DNA of 64,000 nucleotides from Burkholderiales bacterium (lineage in GTDB: Bacteria; Pseudomonadota; Gammaproteobacteria; Burkholderiales; Burkholderiaceae_C): positions 1 through 64,000 of the forward strand of contig JANXYH010000101.1 in the NCBI GenBank assembly GCA_025350145.1, written 5' to 3'. Numbering within the stretch: position 1 is the stretch's first letter; each line of letters starts with the position of its first letter. Shown here one piece after another: positions 1-10,151 of this stretch. The notes under the pieces were generated by a model that saw only the letters and a program-made list of their open reading frames with translations, made no database searches and had not been told where the DNA came from. A program made the translations under genes and the position numbers.

Positions 1-10
1 CCTCGGTTTG

Positions 11-709
11 CTAGATCAGCGGCCCTTGCTCGTCGCTGCCGATGGCTCGCGGCCAGTCGGCCTGCAATGCGTCGCGCCAGGGCATGCAGGCCCTGGGGTC
101 AAGTTGGGCGTCAAACGCCGGCGTCTGCTCGACCGGCGTCAGCACCAGCGAGCCCCAGCCGTTGCGGCTGCGCCCGCCCAAGGTGCCGTACTGTTGTATC
201 AGCCACAACGCGTGGCGCAGGCGTGGTGCTTCTAGGTTGTCGAGACAGGCAAGGCGCAGTTCCGTAGACTGGTTGGCCTGAATGGCGGCATTCGCCTTCT
301 TCAACACGGTGCCGCCACCTTGGGAGTCGAGGGGGCCATACCCCAGGTAGAGCTGCGCGCCGATCGGCACCACTTTGCCCTGACGCTTGAATTCGGGATG
401 AGCTACCTTGTGGAGGTCCAGTTCCTGCCAGTTGGTCAGCTTTCCTGCGCCCCAATCCTCAAGGCGAATGCGCACCAGGCTCTTGCTCGACCCACCTTCC
501 CGATCATCAGACGCGGTGCCGAACAAACGACCCTCAGCGGCGCGCATCGCATCAACGCTCACCGGCCTGGTCTGATCCGCGACATAGGCCACCCGCCACC
601 ATTGCCGCAGCAACGCCTTGATCGGCGGCGTGCGCCATTGGCCTGACTGCTCGGCATTGCCCAGGAATGCGGGCGTAGTGCAGTGCAGCCGGTAGTGATA
701 GCTCAGCAT
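11..709 (-). CDS. cmr1: Cmr1-like type III CRISPR RAMP protein, probably truncated by a stop codon
   Basis: The 232-residue product carries the Cmr1 signature near its N-terminus (RTPPIKALLRQWWRV, about residues 27-41; family form SIKGxLRFWWR) and a glycine-rich RAMP loop (TLGGRSRNGWGSL, about residues 175-187). Cmr1 is a subunit of the type III-B Cmr effector complex that binds crRNA and target RNA. Family members are usually well over 300 residues, so this one is short. It ends GPLI followed by TAG (positions 13-11) and then codons for Q-T-E. Many Cmr1 proteins seem to read on here with a tryptophan, so a TGG-to-TAG change is plausible, but only 10 bases remain in the window. It lies 34 bp downstream of the NE0113-family gene on the same strand, so the two are probably co-transcribed. 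The family call is fairly sure; the truncation is inferred. Confidence 0.8.
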   Translation of the reverse strand: MLSYHYRLHCTTPAFLGNAEQSGQWRTPPIKALLRQWWRVAYVADQTRPVSVDAMRAAEGRLFGTASDDREGGSSKSLVRIRLEDWGAGKLTNWQELDLHKVAHPEFKRQGKVVPIGAQLYLGYGPLDSQGGGTVLKKANAAIQANQSTELRLACLDNLEAPRLRHALWLIQQYGTLGGRSRNGWGSLVLTPVEQTPAFDAQLDPRACMPWRDALQADWPRAIGSDEQGPLI

Positions 710-743
710 CGTCCTGCTCCCTCTCCACCTGTTGGCTCGGCGT

Positions 744-1871
744 TCAGGCCCAGGATACCGAAGTTGCGTGCAACTTCAATCGGTAGTGCATCGGTGCCCG
801 GCCTTCGCCGACCACCAGGTAGGGCGCAGCCGCCGCGCCCATGGCACGCCGCATGGCGCGGTTGAGCTTGGACCTGCGTTCCAGAAAATCCCCTTTTGAC
901 ATGCCGTCGCGGTAGCGGGCGGTGCTGCGGCCGTCGTCGCCCAGCACGCCACGTATGCGCCGGTACTCGACCAGGTAGTCCGCAGCGTGCTCGGCCAGCG
1001 GCGCACCCTCCTTGGGGCAAGTCAGCCCGACCTGACCAGCGGCACAGCGCCGCGCCAGCCAGGCCAGGAAGGCCAAGTCGGCTGGCGCCAAAGCGAACCG
1101 CCGCCCAGCCGCCTCGACCGTCCTCGACGCCATGTCCAGGCGCAAGCGCGGCGGACCGAGCCTGGCCTGCGCAGCGGCCACGGCTTGCACATAGCCTGAC
1201 GGATCCTCCAGCATCGCGCCTGGCAGGCCATGGCGCAAACGAACGAAGGGAATGTCAGCCAGCGTGACCTCGGCCTTTGCGCAGTCAACCAGGGTGTTGT
1301 TTCGCGTCGAGACGATGCGCTCGTAAGGTGTGGGATAGAAGAAGTCCCAGGTCGATTCGAACGGTTCAGACACCAGGACATGGGACAGCCGATCGACCTC
1401 CCTGCCCCAAAGGCTGATGGCGTAGCCGGCAAAGAAGCCCAAGGTTTTGCGACCGCCTGCCATGCTGACGTGCAACTGGTTCTGCGCCCTGGCAGTGAAT
1501 TGCCGCACCAGTTCGGACACCTGGTCGGCGGCCAAAGCGTTGTCGGCGGCGCTGCGGATGTCCGCCATCGCTTGGCCGTCCGCACCACGAAGGACATGGA
1601 TGTGCTCAGCATCGAAGTCGATCGGCGGCAGCTTGTAGTCGTCCAGAAAGCGCTGAAACCAGCCGGGATGCTCGGACAACAGTGCCAGGCGCGCCCGCTC
1701 GGCACCTTCGGATGTCGTCAACAGGTGCAGCTCATGCGGCAAACTGTCGAGGCCTTCGAGCATCAAGGCAAACAAGGTCTCCGTGACCACCTGCGGCGTC
1801 ATGCCGGTGACGGCCAACAGAATTCGGCGTTGGCCGCAATTGAGCTGATCGGCGGGTGGTGATGAATCCAT
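744..1871 (-). CDS. CRISPR-associated NE0113-family protein (CARF-type, putative ring nuclease)
   Basis: The 375-residue protein opens with a Rossmann-like CARF strand and loop (ILLAVTGMTPQVVTETLFAL, about residues 17-36), followed by HELHLLTT. Both are characteristic of the Cas_NE0113 family (TIGR02584). CARF domains sense the cyclic oligoadenylates made by the Cas10 subunit of type III systems, and members of this family are annotated as ring nucleases that would degrade that messenger. The central segment QLHVSMAGGRKTLGFFAGYA resembles the second ligand-facing loop of CARF proteins. The C-terminal part (from about residue 250) is rich in Arg and Ala and looks like a winged-helix region; no HEPN R-x4-6-H motif was found. 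It is upstream of the Cmr1 gene on the same strand. Family membership is confident, the catalytic role is not. Confidence 0.83.
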   Translation of the reverse strand: MDSSPPADQLNCGQRRILLAVTGMTPQVVTETLFALMLEGLDSLPHELHLLTTSEGAERARLALLSEHPGWFQRFLDDYKLPPIDFDAEHIHVLRGADGQAMADIRSAADNALAADQVSELVRQFTARAQNQLHVSMAGGRKTLGFFAGYAISLWGREVDRLSHVLVSEPFESTWDFFYPTPYERIVSTRNNTLVDCAKAEVTLADIPFVRLRHGLPGAMLEDPSGYVQAVAAAQARLGPPRLRLDMASRTVEAAGRRFALAPADLAFLAWLARRCAAGQVGLTCPKEGAPLAEHAADYLVEYRRIRGVLGDDGRSTARYRDGMSKGDFLERRSKLNRAMRRAMGAAAAPYLVVGEGRAPMHYRLKLHATSVSWA

Positions 1872-2022
1872 CCATCGATGGTGTCACAGCGAGGTTGGCG
1901 GCCAATCGTCGGCAAGCTTGCGGCGCCGCAGATGTCGCTCAGCGCCCATCAATGGAGGGCCTTCGCTACTGACACCGGCTAGCCCGGCCCGAATGGCGCC
2001 AGCTCCAACTGTGCCGCCCCCC

Positions 2023-3984
2023 TCAACGCAACTTCGCCAACCGATCCAGCCGCGCCGCTGCCATTGCGCGCTCGGCGTCCTCGGGCAGCAACAGGCGCTC
2101 AGCAACCTGGGCTTGGGCGGCGCTGCGGACGGCGGCGAGGTAGGCGGCGTCGTCGGCGTAGCGTTCGGCCAGCGAGGGGCGGGGGTCGGCCAGCGCCTCG
2201 CGTTCGGCGCGGGTCGCGGCCAGGGGCAGGGCCGCGCCCTGGAGTGGGTAGAGCACGCCGGGGCCGTAGCCGGTGGCGCGGGGGTTCCAGCCGGTGTAGC
2301 TGGCCCGGGGCACGGCCAGGGGCAGCATGTGGATGCCGGCCACGGCCATGCCGTCGCGGTCGGCCAGCGGGACGAAGACCGGGTAGTCGCCCAGCCGCCG
2401 GGCGGGGATGACGCTGGTGTCGGCCAATGCGGCGGCGGTGTACAGGCCGGCGTAGGGCAGGCCGGGGATGGCCACGGGCAGGGCGGCGGCGGCCGCCACC
2501 AGGGTGCCGTGGGCGCGCATCGGCACGCGGCTGGCCGGTGGCGGCGTGCCGTCGCTGATCCAGGCCTGCATCGCCACCAGCAGGGCGCGCAGCGGCGGGC
2601 CGGCGTGCAGCGGGTTGACCGGCAGGGCCATCGCCGGGTGGTGGCGCAGGCGCTCGTCGGGTTCGGCAAAGTGCGGCGTGCCGGCGACCATGTAGGCGCG
2701 CACTTCGGGCGGCAGGTCGATGTGCTGGCCCAGGGTGTCAGTGACCAGCAGCGAGCCGCGTGAGGCCCACCATTCGTGCTCGCTGTCGGTCTGGATGACG
2801 CGCGGGCAGGTCGACGATTGGCGGCAGCGCAGCAGCAGGCCGTCGCGCCGGCCGCTGACCGGGTCGCTGAGGGTGTCGTAGCTGAAGGGGAACAGGTCGG
2901 CCGGCCAGGCCGGGTCCTGCCACTGGCGCGGGTTGCGGCCGGGCAGGCCGAAGCGCAGGTTGGTCGCCATCCGCCGGGCGCCGGCGACATGCGGCATCAG
3001 GCCGTCGAAGACGGGCGCGCCGGCCATGTCCTGGTTGAAGCCGAGGTAGAGGAAGTCGCGCAGGAAGCGGCCCGACTGCGACACGCCAAAGCCGATCGCG
3101 CGCTCGACCTGGCTGCGGCCGTTGGCGGCCAGCGGGTTGGCGGCGCTGCCGTCGCGGCGCAGGAAGGCGACGATGTCGCGCGTGGCGGCATAACCCAGGC
3201 CCAGCACGACCGGGTCGCGGGCGGTGTAGCTGACCTCGTACAGCGCGCCGGCATCGAAGCCGCTGGCCGGGCGGCTGATCTCGACCGTCTGGGCGCCGCT
3301 GGCACGCAGCGACAGGCCGTCGACTTGCTGCTGGCGCGGGGCGTCCCAAGTCGGCCGCACGCTGACCGCCAGGGGTGTGCCTTCGGCGATCGGCCAGGAC
3401 AGCGTGGCGCTGGCCGGTGAGCGGCTGTGGTCGAACACGAACTCGTCGCGGATCGCCCCGGTCAGGCCCTTGAGCAGCGGCGCCGCCAGCGCCAGTTGGC
3501 CGGGCCGGGACGGGATGTCGGCCTGCCAGCCGACCCAGACCAGGCTGTAGCCCTGCGCCTGCAGGAAGCCCAGGCCGGCGTCGGCGGCCGTGTCGGCGTT
3601 GTCGGCGCCGGGCTGCGCGGCGTCGTCGAAGAGCTGCGGCGCGAGCTTGCGGCCGCGGTTGGGCACGTCTGCCAGCAGCGTGGCGTTGCCGCGCTTGAGC
3701 TCGGCCGGGCGGATCAGCACCACGTCGGCCACCGCCTCGACCTTGCCGTCGCGGTTGCGCGGCGCCAGCGCGATATCGGCGATGACGGCATTGCGCGGGT
3801 CGGCCGGATCGACCGCGATGGTCGCCCGGGCGGTGATCTTGAGGTAGCTGCCGACGCTGCCGAAGCTGCGGCCCTCGTAAGCCGCAACCGTCTGCAGCAG
3901 CTCGAACTTCAGCACCTCGGCATGCGCCGCCGTGGCCAGCAGCGCCGCCGCAGTCAGCAGGACGGGAAGTTGTTTGGTCCGCAT
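2023..3984 (-). CDS. Secreted alpha/beta hydrolase domain-containing protein (Abhydrolase_10-like)
   Basis: This is a 653-residue exported protein. The ATG at 3984 was chosen because it starts a clear Sec signal peptide (MRTKQLPVLLTAAALLATAA, cleavage near AHA-EV) and has an AGGGG ribosome-binding site just upstream; the longer reading adds 44 residues of low-complexity Cys/Gly/Arg. The body matches the large alpha/beta hydrolase domain family found in many proteobacteria: FGVSQSGRFLRDFLYLGFN (about residues 310-328 of the mature chain) contains a G-x-S-x-S/G nucleophile elbow. The substrate is unknown; relatives are annotated as esterases or simply as hydrolase domain proteins. It is divergent from the flavin monooxygenase at 4131, with 146 bp between the two starts. 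Confidence 0.8.
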   Translation of the reverse strand: MRTKQLPVLLTAAALLATAAHAEVLKFELLQTVAAYEGRSFGSVGSYLKITARATIAVDPADPRNAVIADIALAPRNRDGKVEAVADVVLIRPAELKRGNATLLADVPNRGRKLAPQLFDDAAQPGADNADTAADAGLGFLQAQGYSLVWVGWQADIPSRPGQLALAAPLLKGLTGAIRDEFVFDHSRSPASATLSWPIAEGTPLAVSVRPTWDAPRQQQVDGLSLRASGAQTVEISRPASGFDAGALYEVSYTARDPVVLGLGYAATRDIVAFLRRDGSAANPLAANGRSQVERAIGFGVSQSGRFLRDFLYLGFNQDMAGAPVFDGLMPHVAGARRMATNLRFGLPGRNPRQWQDPAWPADLFPFSYDTLSDPVSGRRDGLLLRCRQSSTCPRVIQTDSEHEWWASRGSLLVTDTLGQHIDLPPEVRAYMVAGTPHFAEPDERLRHHPAMALPVNPLHAGPPLRALLVAMQAWISDGTPPPASRVPMRAHGTLVAAAAALPVAIPGLPYAGLYTAAALADTSVIPARRLGDYPVFVPLADRDGMAVAGIHMLPLAVPRASYTGWNPRATGYGPGVLYPLQGAALPLAATRAEREALADPRPSLAERYADDAAYLAAVRSAAQAQVAERLLLPEDAERAMAAARLDRLAKLR

Positions 3985-4130
3985 GGTGATGGCCCCTGAA
4001 GATCGAATCTGAAGTTTGCTCACGATGGTGGCGAATGGCGTGCATCCGCACCTGCGTCCGCATCTGCACCCAAACCCGCAGCCACCTGCGACCAGGCTGC
4101 GGCCGAAAAGCCGCAAGAATAGCCCCGACC

Positions 4131-5441
4131 ATGCCCGACCCCACCGCCACCATCCTCGACCTGGCCATCATCGGCGCCGGCATTTCCGGCGTCATCCACC
4201 TGCACTGCGCGCGCCAGGCCAGGCTGTCGGCCTTGGTGCTGGAGCGCCAGACCGGGGTCGGCGGCTTGTGGCGCGGCCTGCCCGCCTGGCAGGACATCCA
4301 GATCGCGCCGGCCGACTGGGCGCTGGGTGATCTGCCGCTGGCCGGGGGCATGCAGCCGCAGGTGCTGGCCAACATCCAGGCCTGGGTAGACCGCTTCGAC
4401 CTGGCCGACGCGATCCGCCTGGGTTGCCCGGTGCTGCGGGCGCGGCATACCGGCGCTTGCTGGGCGCTGCAGACGCCGCAGGGCACGGTTCTGGCCCGGC
4501 ACCTGGTGGCGGCCTCGGGCGGGCACAACCTGGCGCTGGTGCCGGATCTGCCGCGCAGCGGCAGCGGCCTGCGCGAGTGGCATTCCGGCGCGCTGCACGA
4601 GCCGGCCGAGCTGGCCGACCGCGAGGTGATGGTGGTCGGCGGTGGCGCCTCGGCGTTCGACCTGATCGACCAATGCCTGGCGCAGCGCGCCCGCCGCATC
4701 GTCTGGGTCTACCGTGGCCTGCACTGGTTCGCGCCCACGGGCAAGTCCAAGCTGGTCGCCGGCAGCGTGCGGCCGTTTGCCAGGATGCAGATCAGCGGCA
4801 TGGACGCGGCCCAGCAAAGCGCAGCGATAGGCGCGGACATGGTCGGGCGTTATGCCAAGTTCGGCCTCCAGGCGATCCAGCCGGCGCAGGCCATCGATGT
4901 TCTGCACGACCAGTTGATCCCCGGCCGGGCGCAGATGCTGGCCGAGTTCGGCAGGCTGGAGCGGCACCCGGGCTGGGTCGAGGCGATAGACGGCCGGCAG
5001 GTGCGCCTGAGCGATGGCACGCGGCAGCAGGTCGACGTGCTGCTCTGGGGCACGGGCTACGGGATCGACCTGGGCTACTTCGAGCAGCCCGAGCTGGCGG
5101 GGCTGCACAGCGTCAACGCCCTGGCCCAGCGCTGCGCCTGCATCTTCCGCAGCCTGGATGCGCCGGACCTGTACTTTCCCGGCGTCGGGCTGGACGGCAT
5201 CGGTGCGGCGCCCTGGGCCAACCTGCTGATGGCGCGGACCATCATGTCGCACATCCGCGGCACGGCGCGGCTGGACATGGCGCCGCTGGGCCACAAGGTC
5301 AACCACTTCGACATCGTCCGCCACCTCGCCGCGCGCGACCCGGGCAGCTATGGGGATTCGCCCGAGGATCCGCGCGGCTGGGATTTCTACCGCCAACTGG
5401 TGCTGAGCACCCCGGACGACCAGCCCTATCCGATCGTCTGA
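4131..5441 (+). CDS. FAD/NADPH-dependent flavin monooxygenase-like oxidoreductase
   Basis: The 436-residue protein has an N-terminal FAD-binding Rossmann motif ([16 protein letters not shown], from residue 13) and a second dinucleotide motif ([10 protein letters not shown], near residue 170) expected to bind NADPH, in the order seen in flavin-containing monooxygenases. An ATG lies 96 bp upstream in frame, but its 32 residues are Cys/Arg-rich and unlike the family, so the ATG at 4131 ([11 protein letters not shown]) was chosen. The C-terminal [11 protein letters not shown] matches the ATG-x-Y/D motif of class B monooxygenases. It probably oxygenates a small organic substrate; the substrate cannot be read from sequence. 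The neighbouring secreted hydrolase is divergent and may share the promoter region. Confidence 0.8.
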   Translation: MPDPTATILDLAIIGAGISGVIHLHCARQARLSALVLERQTGVGGLWRGLPAWQDIQIAPADWALGDLPLAGGMQPQVLANIQAWVDRFDLADAIRLGCPVLRARHTGACWALQTPQGTVLARHLVAASGGHNLALVPDLPRSGSGLREWHSGALHEPAELADREVMVVGGGASAFDLIDQCLAQRARRIVWVYRGLHWFAPTGKSKLVAGSVRPFARMQISGMDAAQQSAAIGADMVGRYAKFGLQAIQPAQAIDVLHDQLIPGRAQMLAEFGRLERHPGWVEAIDGRQVRLSDGTRQQVDVLLWGTGYGIDLGYFEQPELAGLHSVNALAQRCACIFRSLDAPDLYFPGVGLDGIGAAPWANLLMARTIMSHIRGTARLDMAPLGHKVNHFDIVRHLAARDPGSYGDSPEDPRGWDFYRQLVLSTPDDQPYPIV

Positions 5442-5466
5442 GCGCCCCCAGACCTGCCGCTTCGCG

Positions 5467-6963
5467 TCAGGCCCCCCGAGGGGGCAAGGAAACTCGGGAG
5501 CGGCCCTTCGTTTCCTTGAGACCGGCCGGACCAATGTCGCCTTTGCCAATGCGCCTGGCCAGGGCGAAGGCGGTGAATATCGCCAGGCTGCCAAACAGCA
5601 CCACGCCCGCCGCCTGGCCGACCATCACGCCCAGCGGCCCGTAGTGCGCGCCCCACCAGACGAAGGGGATCGTGCCCAGCGTCGCCCGGCCCCAGTTGAA
5701 GGCGGTGGACCACAGCGGCCGGCCGAGGTTGTTGAAGCTGGCGTTGGCCACGAACAGCGCGCCGGCGAAGAAGAAACTGGCACACAGGCCGTTGCAGAAG
5801 GCGTGCAGCATCTGTGCCGAGACGCCGTCGAGCGAGAAGCCGCGCACCAGCAGGCCTTGCAGGGCGAACAGCAGCGCCCAGGAGGCACTGACCGCCGCGA
5901 CCATGAACAGCATGCTGGCGCTCAAGGCCTCGCGCACCCGGCCATGCTGGCCAGCGCCCAGGTTCTGCGCCAGGATCGGCCCGACCGCGCCACTGAGCGC
6001 ATAGATCAGCCCGAAGGCCACCGGCGTGACCCGGTCAATGGTCGCCTGGCCGGCCATCGCCGCCGCGCCGAAAACGGCCATGCTGTGGGTGACGAAGGCA
6101 TTGCCCACCGGCGTGGCCAGGTTGGTCAGCACCGCCGGGCCGGCGACCTTGGCGACCAAGGCGGCGTCGGCCCGCCAGTGCGTCCGGTCGGGCCGGCCAA
6201 GCAATCGTTTGACGCGCCAGGCGCCATGCAGGCCGGCCGCGGCCAGCGCCGCACGGGCGATCAGCGAGACCAGCGCCGCGCCGTCCAGCCCCAGGCCGAA
6301 GACGAAGATGAACAGCGGATCCAGGACGGTGGTGACCGCCGCCGCGCTGAGCTGCACCGTCATCGCCCGGCGCGCATCGCCGACCGAGCGCAGCAGCGCC
6401 GAGCTGGCCATGCCCAGCCCGGCCAGCGGCAGGCCGAGCAGCGAGATGCTGAGGAAGCGCTGGGCCTGCACGGCGGCCTCGTCGCGCGCCCCGAGCAGCG
6501 CCAGCAGCGGCGCCAGCCCCAGCAGGGTGGCCAGCGTCAGGGCGGTGCCGATCACGGCCATGGCTATCAGGCTGTGGCTGGCCAGCCGGCGCGCGTCGGC
6601 CATCCGCCCGGCGCCTACCGTGCGCGCGACGGTGGCGGTGATGCCGATCATCAGACCGATGCTGATCGAGGTGTGGAAGAAGCTCAGCACCCCGGCAAAG
6701 CCGACCGCAGCGGTAAGCGCCTTGTCGCCCAGCAGCGAGATGTAGAGCAGGTTGATCAAATCGACCGCGAACACCGCCACCAGGCCGACCGCGCTGGTGC
6801 CGGCCATGACGAAGACATGGCGCAGCAGCGAGCCGGTGACGAAGCGCGGGGTGGGTCTGAGGCTGGACAAGGCGCTGGCCGGGTGCTTGAGGGCGGGGTG
6901 GTCGAGTGTCACGCAGGCCGGGCGGCCGCCGGATCGGGTCGAGTGCCTCGGCCCGAGATTCAC
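5467..6963 (-). CDS. MATE-family multidrug/toxin efflux transporter
   Basis: A 498-residue polytopic inner-membrane protein with about 12 hydrophobic segments and the internally duplicated layout of the MATE (NorM/DinF) family, which exports cationic drugs or metabolites using Na+ or H+. Recognisable segments are [20 protein letters not shown] in the first half and a matching [20 protein letters not shown] in the second. The first 17 residues are polar and rich in Arg; a GTG at 6912 (VTLDHPALK) is an equally credible start. The 3' end overlaps a GC hairpin at 5471-5485. The start faces the ribonucleotide reductase gene across a short divergent region containing a LexA-like box, so the pump might also be SOS-responsive. 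Confidence 0.9.
   Translation of the reverse strand: MNLGPRHSTRSGGRPACVTLDHPALKHPASALSSLRPTPRFVTGSLLRHVFVMAGTSAVGLVAVFAVDLINLLYISLLGDKALTAAVGFAGVLSFFHTSISIGLMIGITATVARTVGAGRMADARRLASHSLIAMAVIGTALTLATLLGLAPLLALLGARDEAAVQAQRFLSISLLGLPLAGLGMASSALLRSVGDARRAMTVQLSAAAVTTVLDPLFIFVFGLGLDGAALVSLIARAALAAAGLHGAWRVKRLLGRPDRTHWRADAALVAKVAGPAVLTNLATPVGNAFVTHSMAVFGAAAMAGQATIDRVTPVAFGLIYALSGAVGPILAQNLGAGQHGRVREALSASMLFMVAAVSASWALLFALQGLLVRGFSLDGVSAQMLHAFCNGLCASFFFAGALFVANASFNNLGRPLWSTAFNWGRATLGTIPFVWWGAHYGPLGVMVGQAAGVVLFGSLAIFTAFALARRIGKGDIGPAGLKETKGRSRVSLPPRGA
5471..5485. terminator. GC-rich hairpin between convergent genes
   Basis: A perfect 6-bp inverted repeat, GCCCCC and GGGGGC with a 3-nt loop, sits at the last codons of the MATE gene and 30 bp after the flavin monooxygenase stop. 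Hairpins of this CCCCC-GA-GGGGG type are common behind Burkholderiales genes. There is no T-run, so a terminator role is inferred from position and shape. Confidence 0.5.
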
Positions 6964-6990
6964 CGGCGGTCGAGCCGGCGGGCAAAAATA

Positions 6991-7006
6991 CTGTATAAAA
7001 GATCAG
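6991..7006. promoter_or_regulatory. Candidate LexA (SOS) box between MATE pump and class II ribonucleotide reductase
   Basis: The sequence CTGTATAAAAGATCAG fits CTG-N10-CAG, the core of the gamma/betaproteobacterial LexA operator, and has the expected A/T-rich centre in a region that is otherwise very GC-rich. It lies 81 bp before the chosen reductase start and 28 bp upstream of the MATE start, so bound repressor could cover either promoter. The right arm is TCAG rather than ACAG, so the outer half-site is imperfect. Confidence 0.5.
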
Positions 7007-7086
7007 CCACTGCGCCCGCCGCGCCGTGCTTGCCAGCCATGATCGCCGGCATCAGCAATGCCCACCTGTTAAAAAAGTTGCCCGCC

Positions 7087-10050
7087 ATGAGTTCCACCCT
7101 GACCCCCCCCGCCGCTGACCGGCAAGCCGCCGCCGCGCCCTGTGCCGCTAACCTGCCGCCCCAGGCGATCAGCGCCGAGGTGCTGGCCGAGAAGTACGCC
7201 AAGGGCGACGAGCGCAGTCTGGACGATGTCCGCCGCCGCGTCGCCCGGGCCTTGGCGGCGGTCGAGCCGGCGGCGCAGCGCGCCGCCTGGCAGGCGCGCT
7301 TTCTCGATGCCCAGCGGCGCGGCTTCGTGCCGGCCGGGCGGATCAACTCGGCCGCCGGCACGGCGCTGTCGGCGACGCTGATCAACTGCTTCGTCCAGCC
7401 GGTAGGCGACTCGATCTCGTCGCCAGAGGACGGCTTTGCCGGCATCTACACCGCCTTGACCGAGGCGGCCGAGACGATGCGCCGGGGTGGCGGCGTGGGC
7501 TACGACTTCTCGCGCATCCGCCCCAGTGGCGCCTGGGTCGCGCCGACCCAGAGCAGCGCCAGCGGCCCGGTCAGCTACATGCGCGTGTTCGACCGCAGTT
7601 GCGAGACGGTCGAGAGTGCCGGCAGCCGGCGCGGCGCACAGATGGCGGTGCTGCGCTGCGATCACCCCGACATCGAGGCCTTCATCGCCGCCAAGGACAA
7701 AGGCGATTTGCGCAACTTCAACCTCTCGGTCGGCGTCAGCGACGCCTTCATGCAGGCGGTGCTGGCCGGCGCCGAGGTCGAGCTGCTGCACAAGGCCGAG
7801 CCCGGCCCGGCCCAGCAGGCCGCAGGCGCCGTGCAGCGCGCCGACGGCCTGTGGGTCTACCGCCGCGTCGCCGCCCGCGAGCTGTGGGCCGCGGTGATGC
7901 GCAGCACCTACGACCACGCCGAGCCCGGCGTGCTCTTCCTCGACCGGATCAACGCCGACAACAACCTGGCCTATTGCGAGACCATCGCCGCCTGCAACCC
8001 CTGCGGCGAGCAGCCACTGCCGCCCTACGGCTGTTGCTGTCTGGGCAGCATCGACCTGACGCGCTTTGTGCTGCGCCCGTTCAGCGCCGAGGCCAGCTTC
8101 GACGCCGCCGCCTTTGCCGAGGTCGCGGCGGTGGCCACGCGGATGCTCGACAACGTGCTGGACGTCAGCGTCTGGCCGCTGCCGCAGCAGCAGGCCGAGG
8201 CCAGTGCCAAGCGGCGCATCGGCCTGGGCTTCACCGGCCTGGGCGACGCGCTGGTGATGCTCGGGCTGCGCTACGACCAGCCGCCCGCGCGCGACCAGGC
8301 CGCGCGCATCGCCGCGTTGCTGCGCGACACCGCCTACGCCGCCAGCGCCGAACTGGCGCAAGAGCGCGGCGCCTTCCCGCTGTTCAATGCCGACCTGCTG
8401 CTGGCCAGCCCCTCGTTCGCCTCGCGCCTGCCGCAGCCGCTCAAAGACAAAGTCCGTGCCCAGGGCCTGCGCAACTCGCACCTGCTGTCGATCGCGCCCA
8501 CCGGCACGATCAGCCTGGCCTTTGCCGACAACGCCAGCAACGGCATCGAGCCAGCGTTCAGTTGGCGCTACACCCGGCGCAAGCGCGAGCCCGACAACAG
8601 CTTCAAGACCTACACCGTCGAGGACCACGCCTGGCGGCTGTACCGCCACCTGCATGGCGCCGACGCGCCGCTGACCGAGGCCTTCGTCACCGCCCTGGAG
8701 ATGAGCGCGCAGGACCATGCGGCGATGGTCGCGGCGGTCGCGCCGTTCATCGACACGGCGATCAGCAAGACCGTCAACGTGCCGGCCGACTACCCGTTCG
8801 CCGATTTCCAGGATCTGTACCTGCAGGCCTGGCGCAGCGGCCTGAAGGGCCTGGCCACCTACCGGCCCAACGCCGTGCTGGGCGAGGTCTTGAGCGTGTC
8901 GGCACCTGCGCCTGCGGCTGCACTTGCGTCTGCACCTGTCCCGCCGGCGCCGCTGGCCGTGCCCGCCGAGGCCTTCATCAACCAGCGCCTGCGGCTGGAG
9001 CGCCTGCCGGCGCCGGTGCTGGCCTCGCTGCGCTGGCCGGGCCGGCCCGAGCTGCCGGCGGGCAACGCCGCCTGGAGCTACCTGATCCAGCACCCACATG
9101 GCGACTTCTCGCTGTTCGTCGGCGAGCTGCCGGCCCCGGCCGGGCCGGGCCTGGGCCTGTTCGCCAAGAGCCTGCCGTTCGAGGTCTGGGTCAACGGCGC
9201 CGAGCAGCCGCGCGGCCTGAGCGCGCTGGCCAAGACCCTGTCGATGGACATGCGCGCCAACGACGCCGCCTGGCTCAAGCTCAAGCTCGACGCGCTGGCC
9301 ACGGTGGCCGAGGAGCGGGCCTTCGAGATGCCCTTTCCGCCAGCCGGCGAGCGCCGTTTGTTTCCCGGCGTGGTCGCGGCCACGGCGGCCGTGATCCGCT
9401 GGCGCTGCGAGCAACTGCTGGCCCTGCAGGAGGGCGGCGCCACGCCGGTGCTGGACGCGATGTTCAGCGTCGATGAGCCGCGCACCGGCACCGCCGGCAC
9501 CCTGGCCTGGGCGGTGGATGTGGACAACCCGGCCACCGGCGAGGCCTTCACCGTCACGCTCAAGGAGGTGTCGCTGGTCGGCCCGGACGGCAGCGCCGTG
9601 ATCCGGCCCTGCGCGATCGGCTTCTCGGGCAACTACCCGCGCGCCTTCGACGGCCTGGCGCGGCTGCTGTCGCTGGACATGCGGGTGCTGGACCCGGCCT
9701 GGATCGGCATAAAGCTGCGCAGGCTGCTCAACCTCGGCGAACCGCTGGGCCACTTCATGGCGCCACTGCCCGGCCAGCAGCGCCAGCAGGTCTGGCCCAG
9801 CACGGTGGCCTACATCGCCCGCCTGGTGATCCACCGCTACGCCATGCTGGGGGTGCTGGACGAGACCGGCCAGTCGACCCGCGAGATGGGCATCCTGGCG
9901 GCGCCGCAGCGGCGCCAGGGCGCAGCGGCTGGCCAGGGCGCGGCCATGCTCGCCGGCCGCGCCTGCCCGGAATGCGGCAACGCCACGCTGATCCGCCGCG
10001 ACGGCTGCGAGTTCTGCACCGCCTGCGGTTTCGTCGGGCTGTGTGGCTGA
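7087..10050 (+). CDS. nrdJ: Adenosylcobalamin-dependent (class II) ribonucleoside reductase
   Basis: The 987-residue enzyme reduces ribonucleotides to deoxyribonucleotides using coenzyme B12 and no separate radical subunit. Visible family marks are the redox cysteine in LINCFVQP (near residue 100), the active-site motif NPCGEQ (from residue 304, radical Cys at 306), the substrate loop [20 protein letters not shown] and a C-terminal Cys cluster (CPECGN...CEFCTACG) that acts as the reducible tail. Between about residues 640 and 940 there are two related segments ([19 protein letters not shown] and [18 protein letters not shown]), an internal duplication seen in the TSCPD-containing long form. 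The ATG at 7087 follows a short leader; an in-frame ATG at 7039 is possible. The reading frame stays open back to 5644, but that upstream part is antisense to the MATE gene. A LexA-like box precedes it. Confidence 0.93.
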   Translation: MSSTLTPPAADRQAAAAPCAANLPPQAISAEVLAEKYAKGDERSLDDVRRRVARALAAVEPAAQRAAWQARFLDAQRRGFVPAGRINSAAGTALSATLINCFVQPVGDSISSPEDGFAGIYTALTEAAETMRRGGGVGYDFSRIRPSGAWVAPTQSSASGPVSYMRVFDRSCETVESAGSRRGAQMAVLRCDHPDIEAFIAAKDKGDLRNFNLSVGVSDAFMQAVLAGAEVELLHKAEPGPAQQAAGAVQRADGLWVYRRVAARELWAAVMRSTYDHAEPGVLFLDRINADNNLAYCETIAACNPCGEQPLPPYGCCCLGSIDLTRFVLRPFSAEASFDAAAFAEVAAVATRMLDNVLDVSVWPLPQQQAEASAKRRIGLGFTGLGDALVMLGLRYDQPPARDQAARIAALLRDTAYAASAELAQERGAFPLFNADLLLASPSFASRLPQPLKDKVRAQGLRNSHLLSIAPTGTISLAFADNASNGIEPAFSWRYTRRKREPDNSFKTYTVEDHAWRLYRHLHGADAPLTEAFVTALEMSAQDHAAMVAAVAPFIDTAISKTVNVPADYPFADFQDLYLQAWRSGLKGLATYRPNAVLGEVLSVSAPAPAAALASAPVPPAPLAVPAEAFINQRLRLERLPAPVLASLRWPGRPELPAGNAAWSYLIQHPHGDFSLFVGELPAPAGPGLGLFAKSLPFEVWVNGAEQPRGLSALAKTLSMDMRANDAAWLKLKLDALATVAEERAFEMPFPPAGERRLFPGVVAATAAVIRWRCEQLLALQEGGATPVLDAMFSVDEPRTGTAGTLAWAVDVDNPATGEAFTVTLKEVSLVGPDGSAVIRPCAIGFSGNYPRAFDGLARLLSLDMRVLDPAWIGIKLRRLLNLGEPLGHFMAPLPGQQRQQVWPSTVAYIARLVIHRYAMLGVLDETGQSTREMGILAAPQRRQGAAAGQGAAMLAGRACPECGNATLIRRDGCEFCTACGFVGLCG

Positions 10051-10151
10051 GCCGGTTGAGCCGGCGGCGCTGGCCCCGGCGCGGCCTGCACCATCCCTGA
10101 TACTGGCCGCCTGGCGCCCGTGGCGTCGGCGAACCGCACCCCGACGCCCGC

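Noticed and set aside
1-2022. Search for a CRISPR array beside the cas genes
   Set aside because: No direct repeats with regular spacers are present; any array must be outside the window.
5644-7086. Open frame extending 481 codons upstream of the ribonucleotide reductase
   Set aside because: It is antisense to the MATE gene, has a low-complexity Gln/Arg/Gly composition and no family resemblance.
6964-7086. Cobalamin riboswitch before the B12-dependent reductase
   Set aside because: The leader is too short and no B12-box-like sequence was seen.
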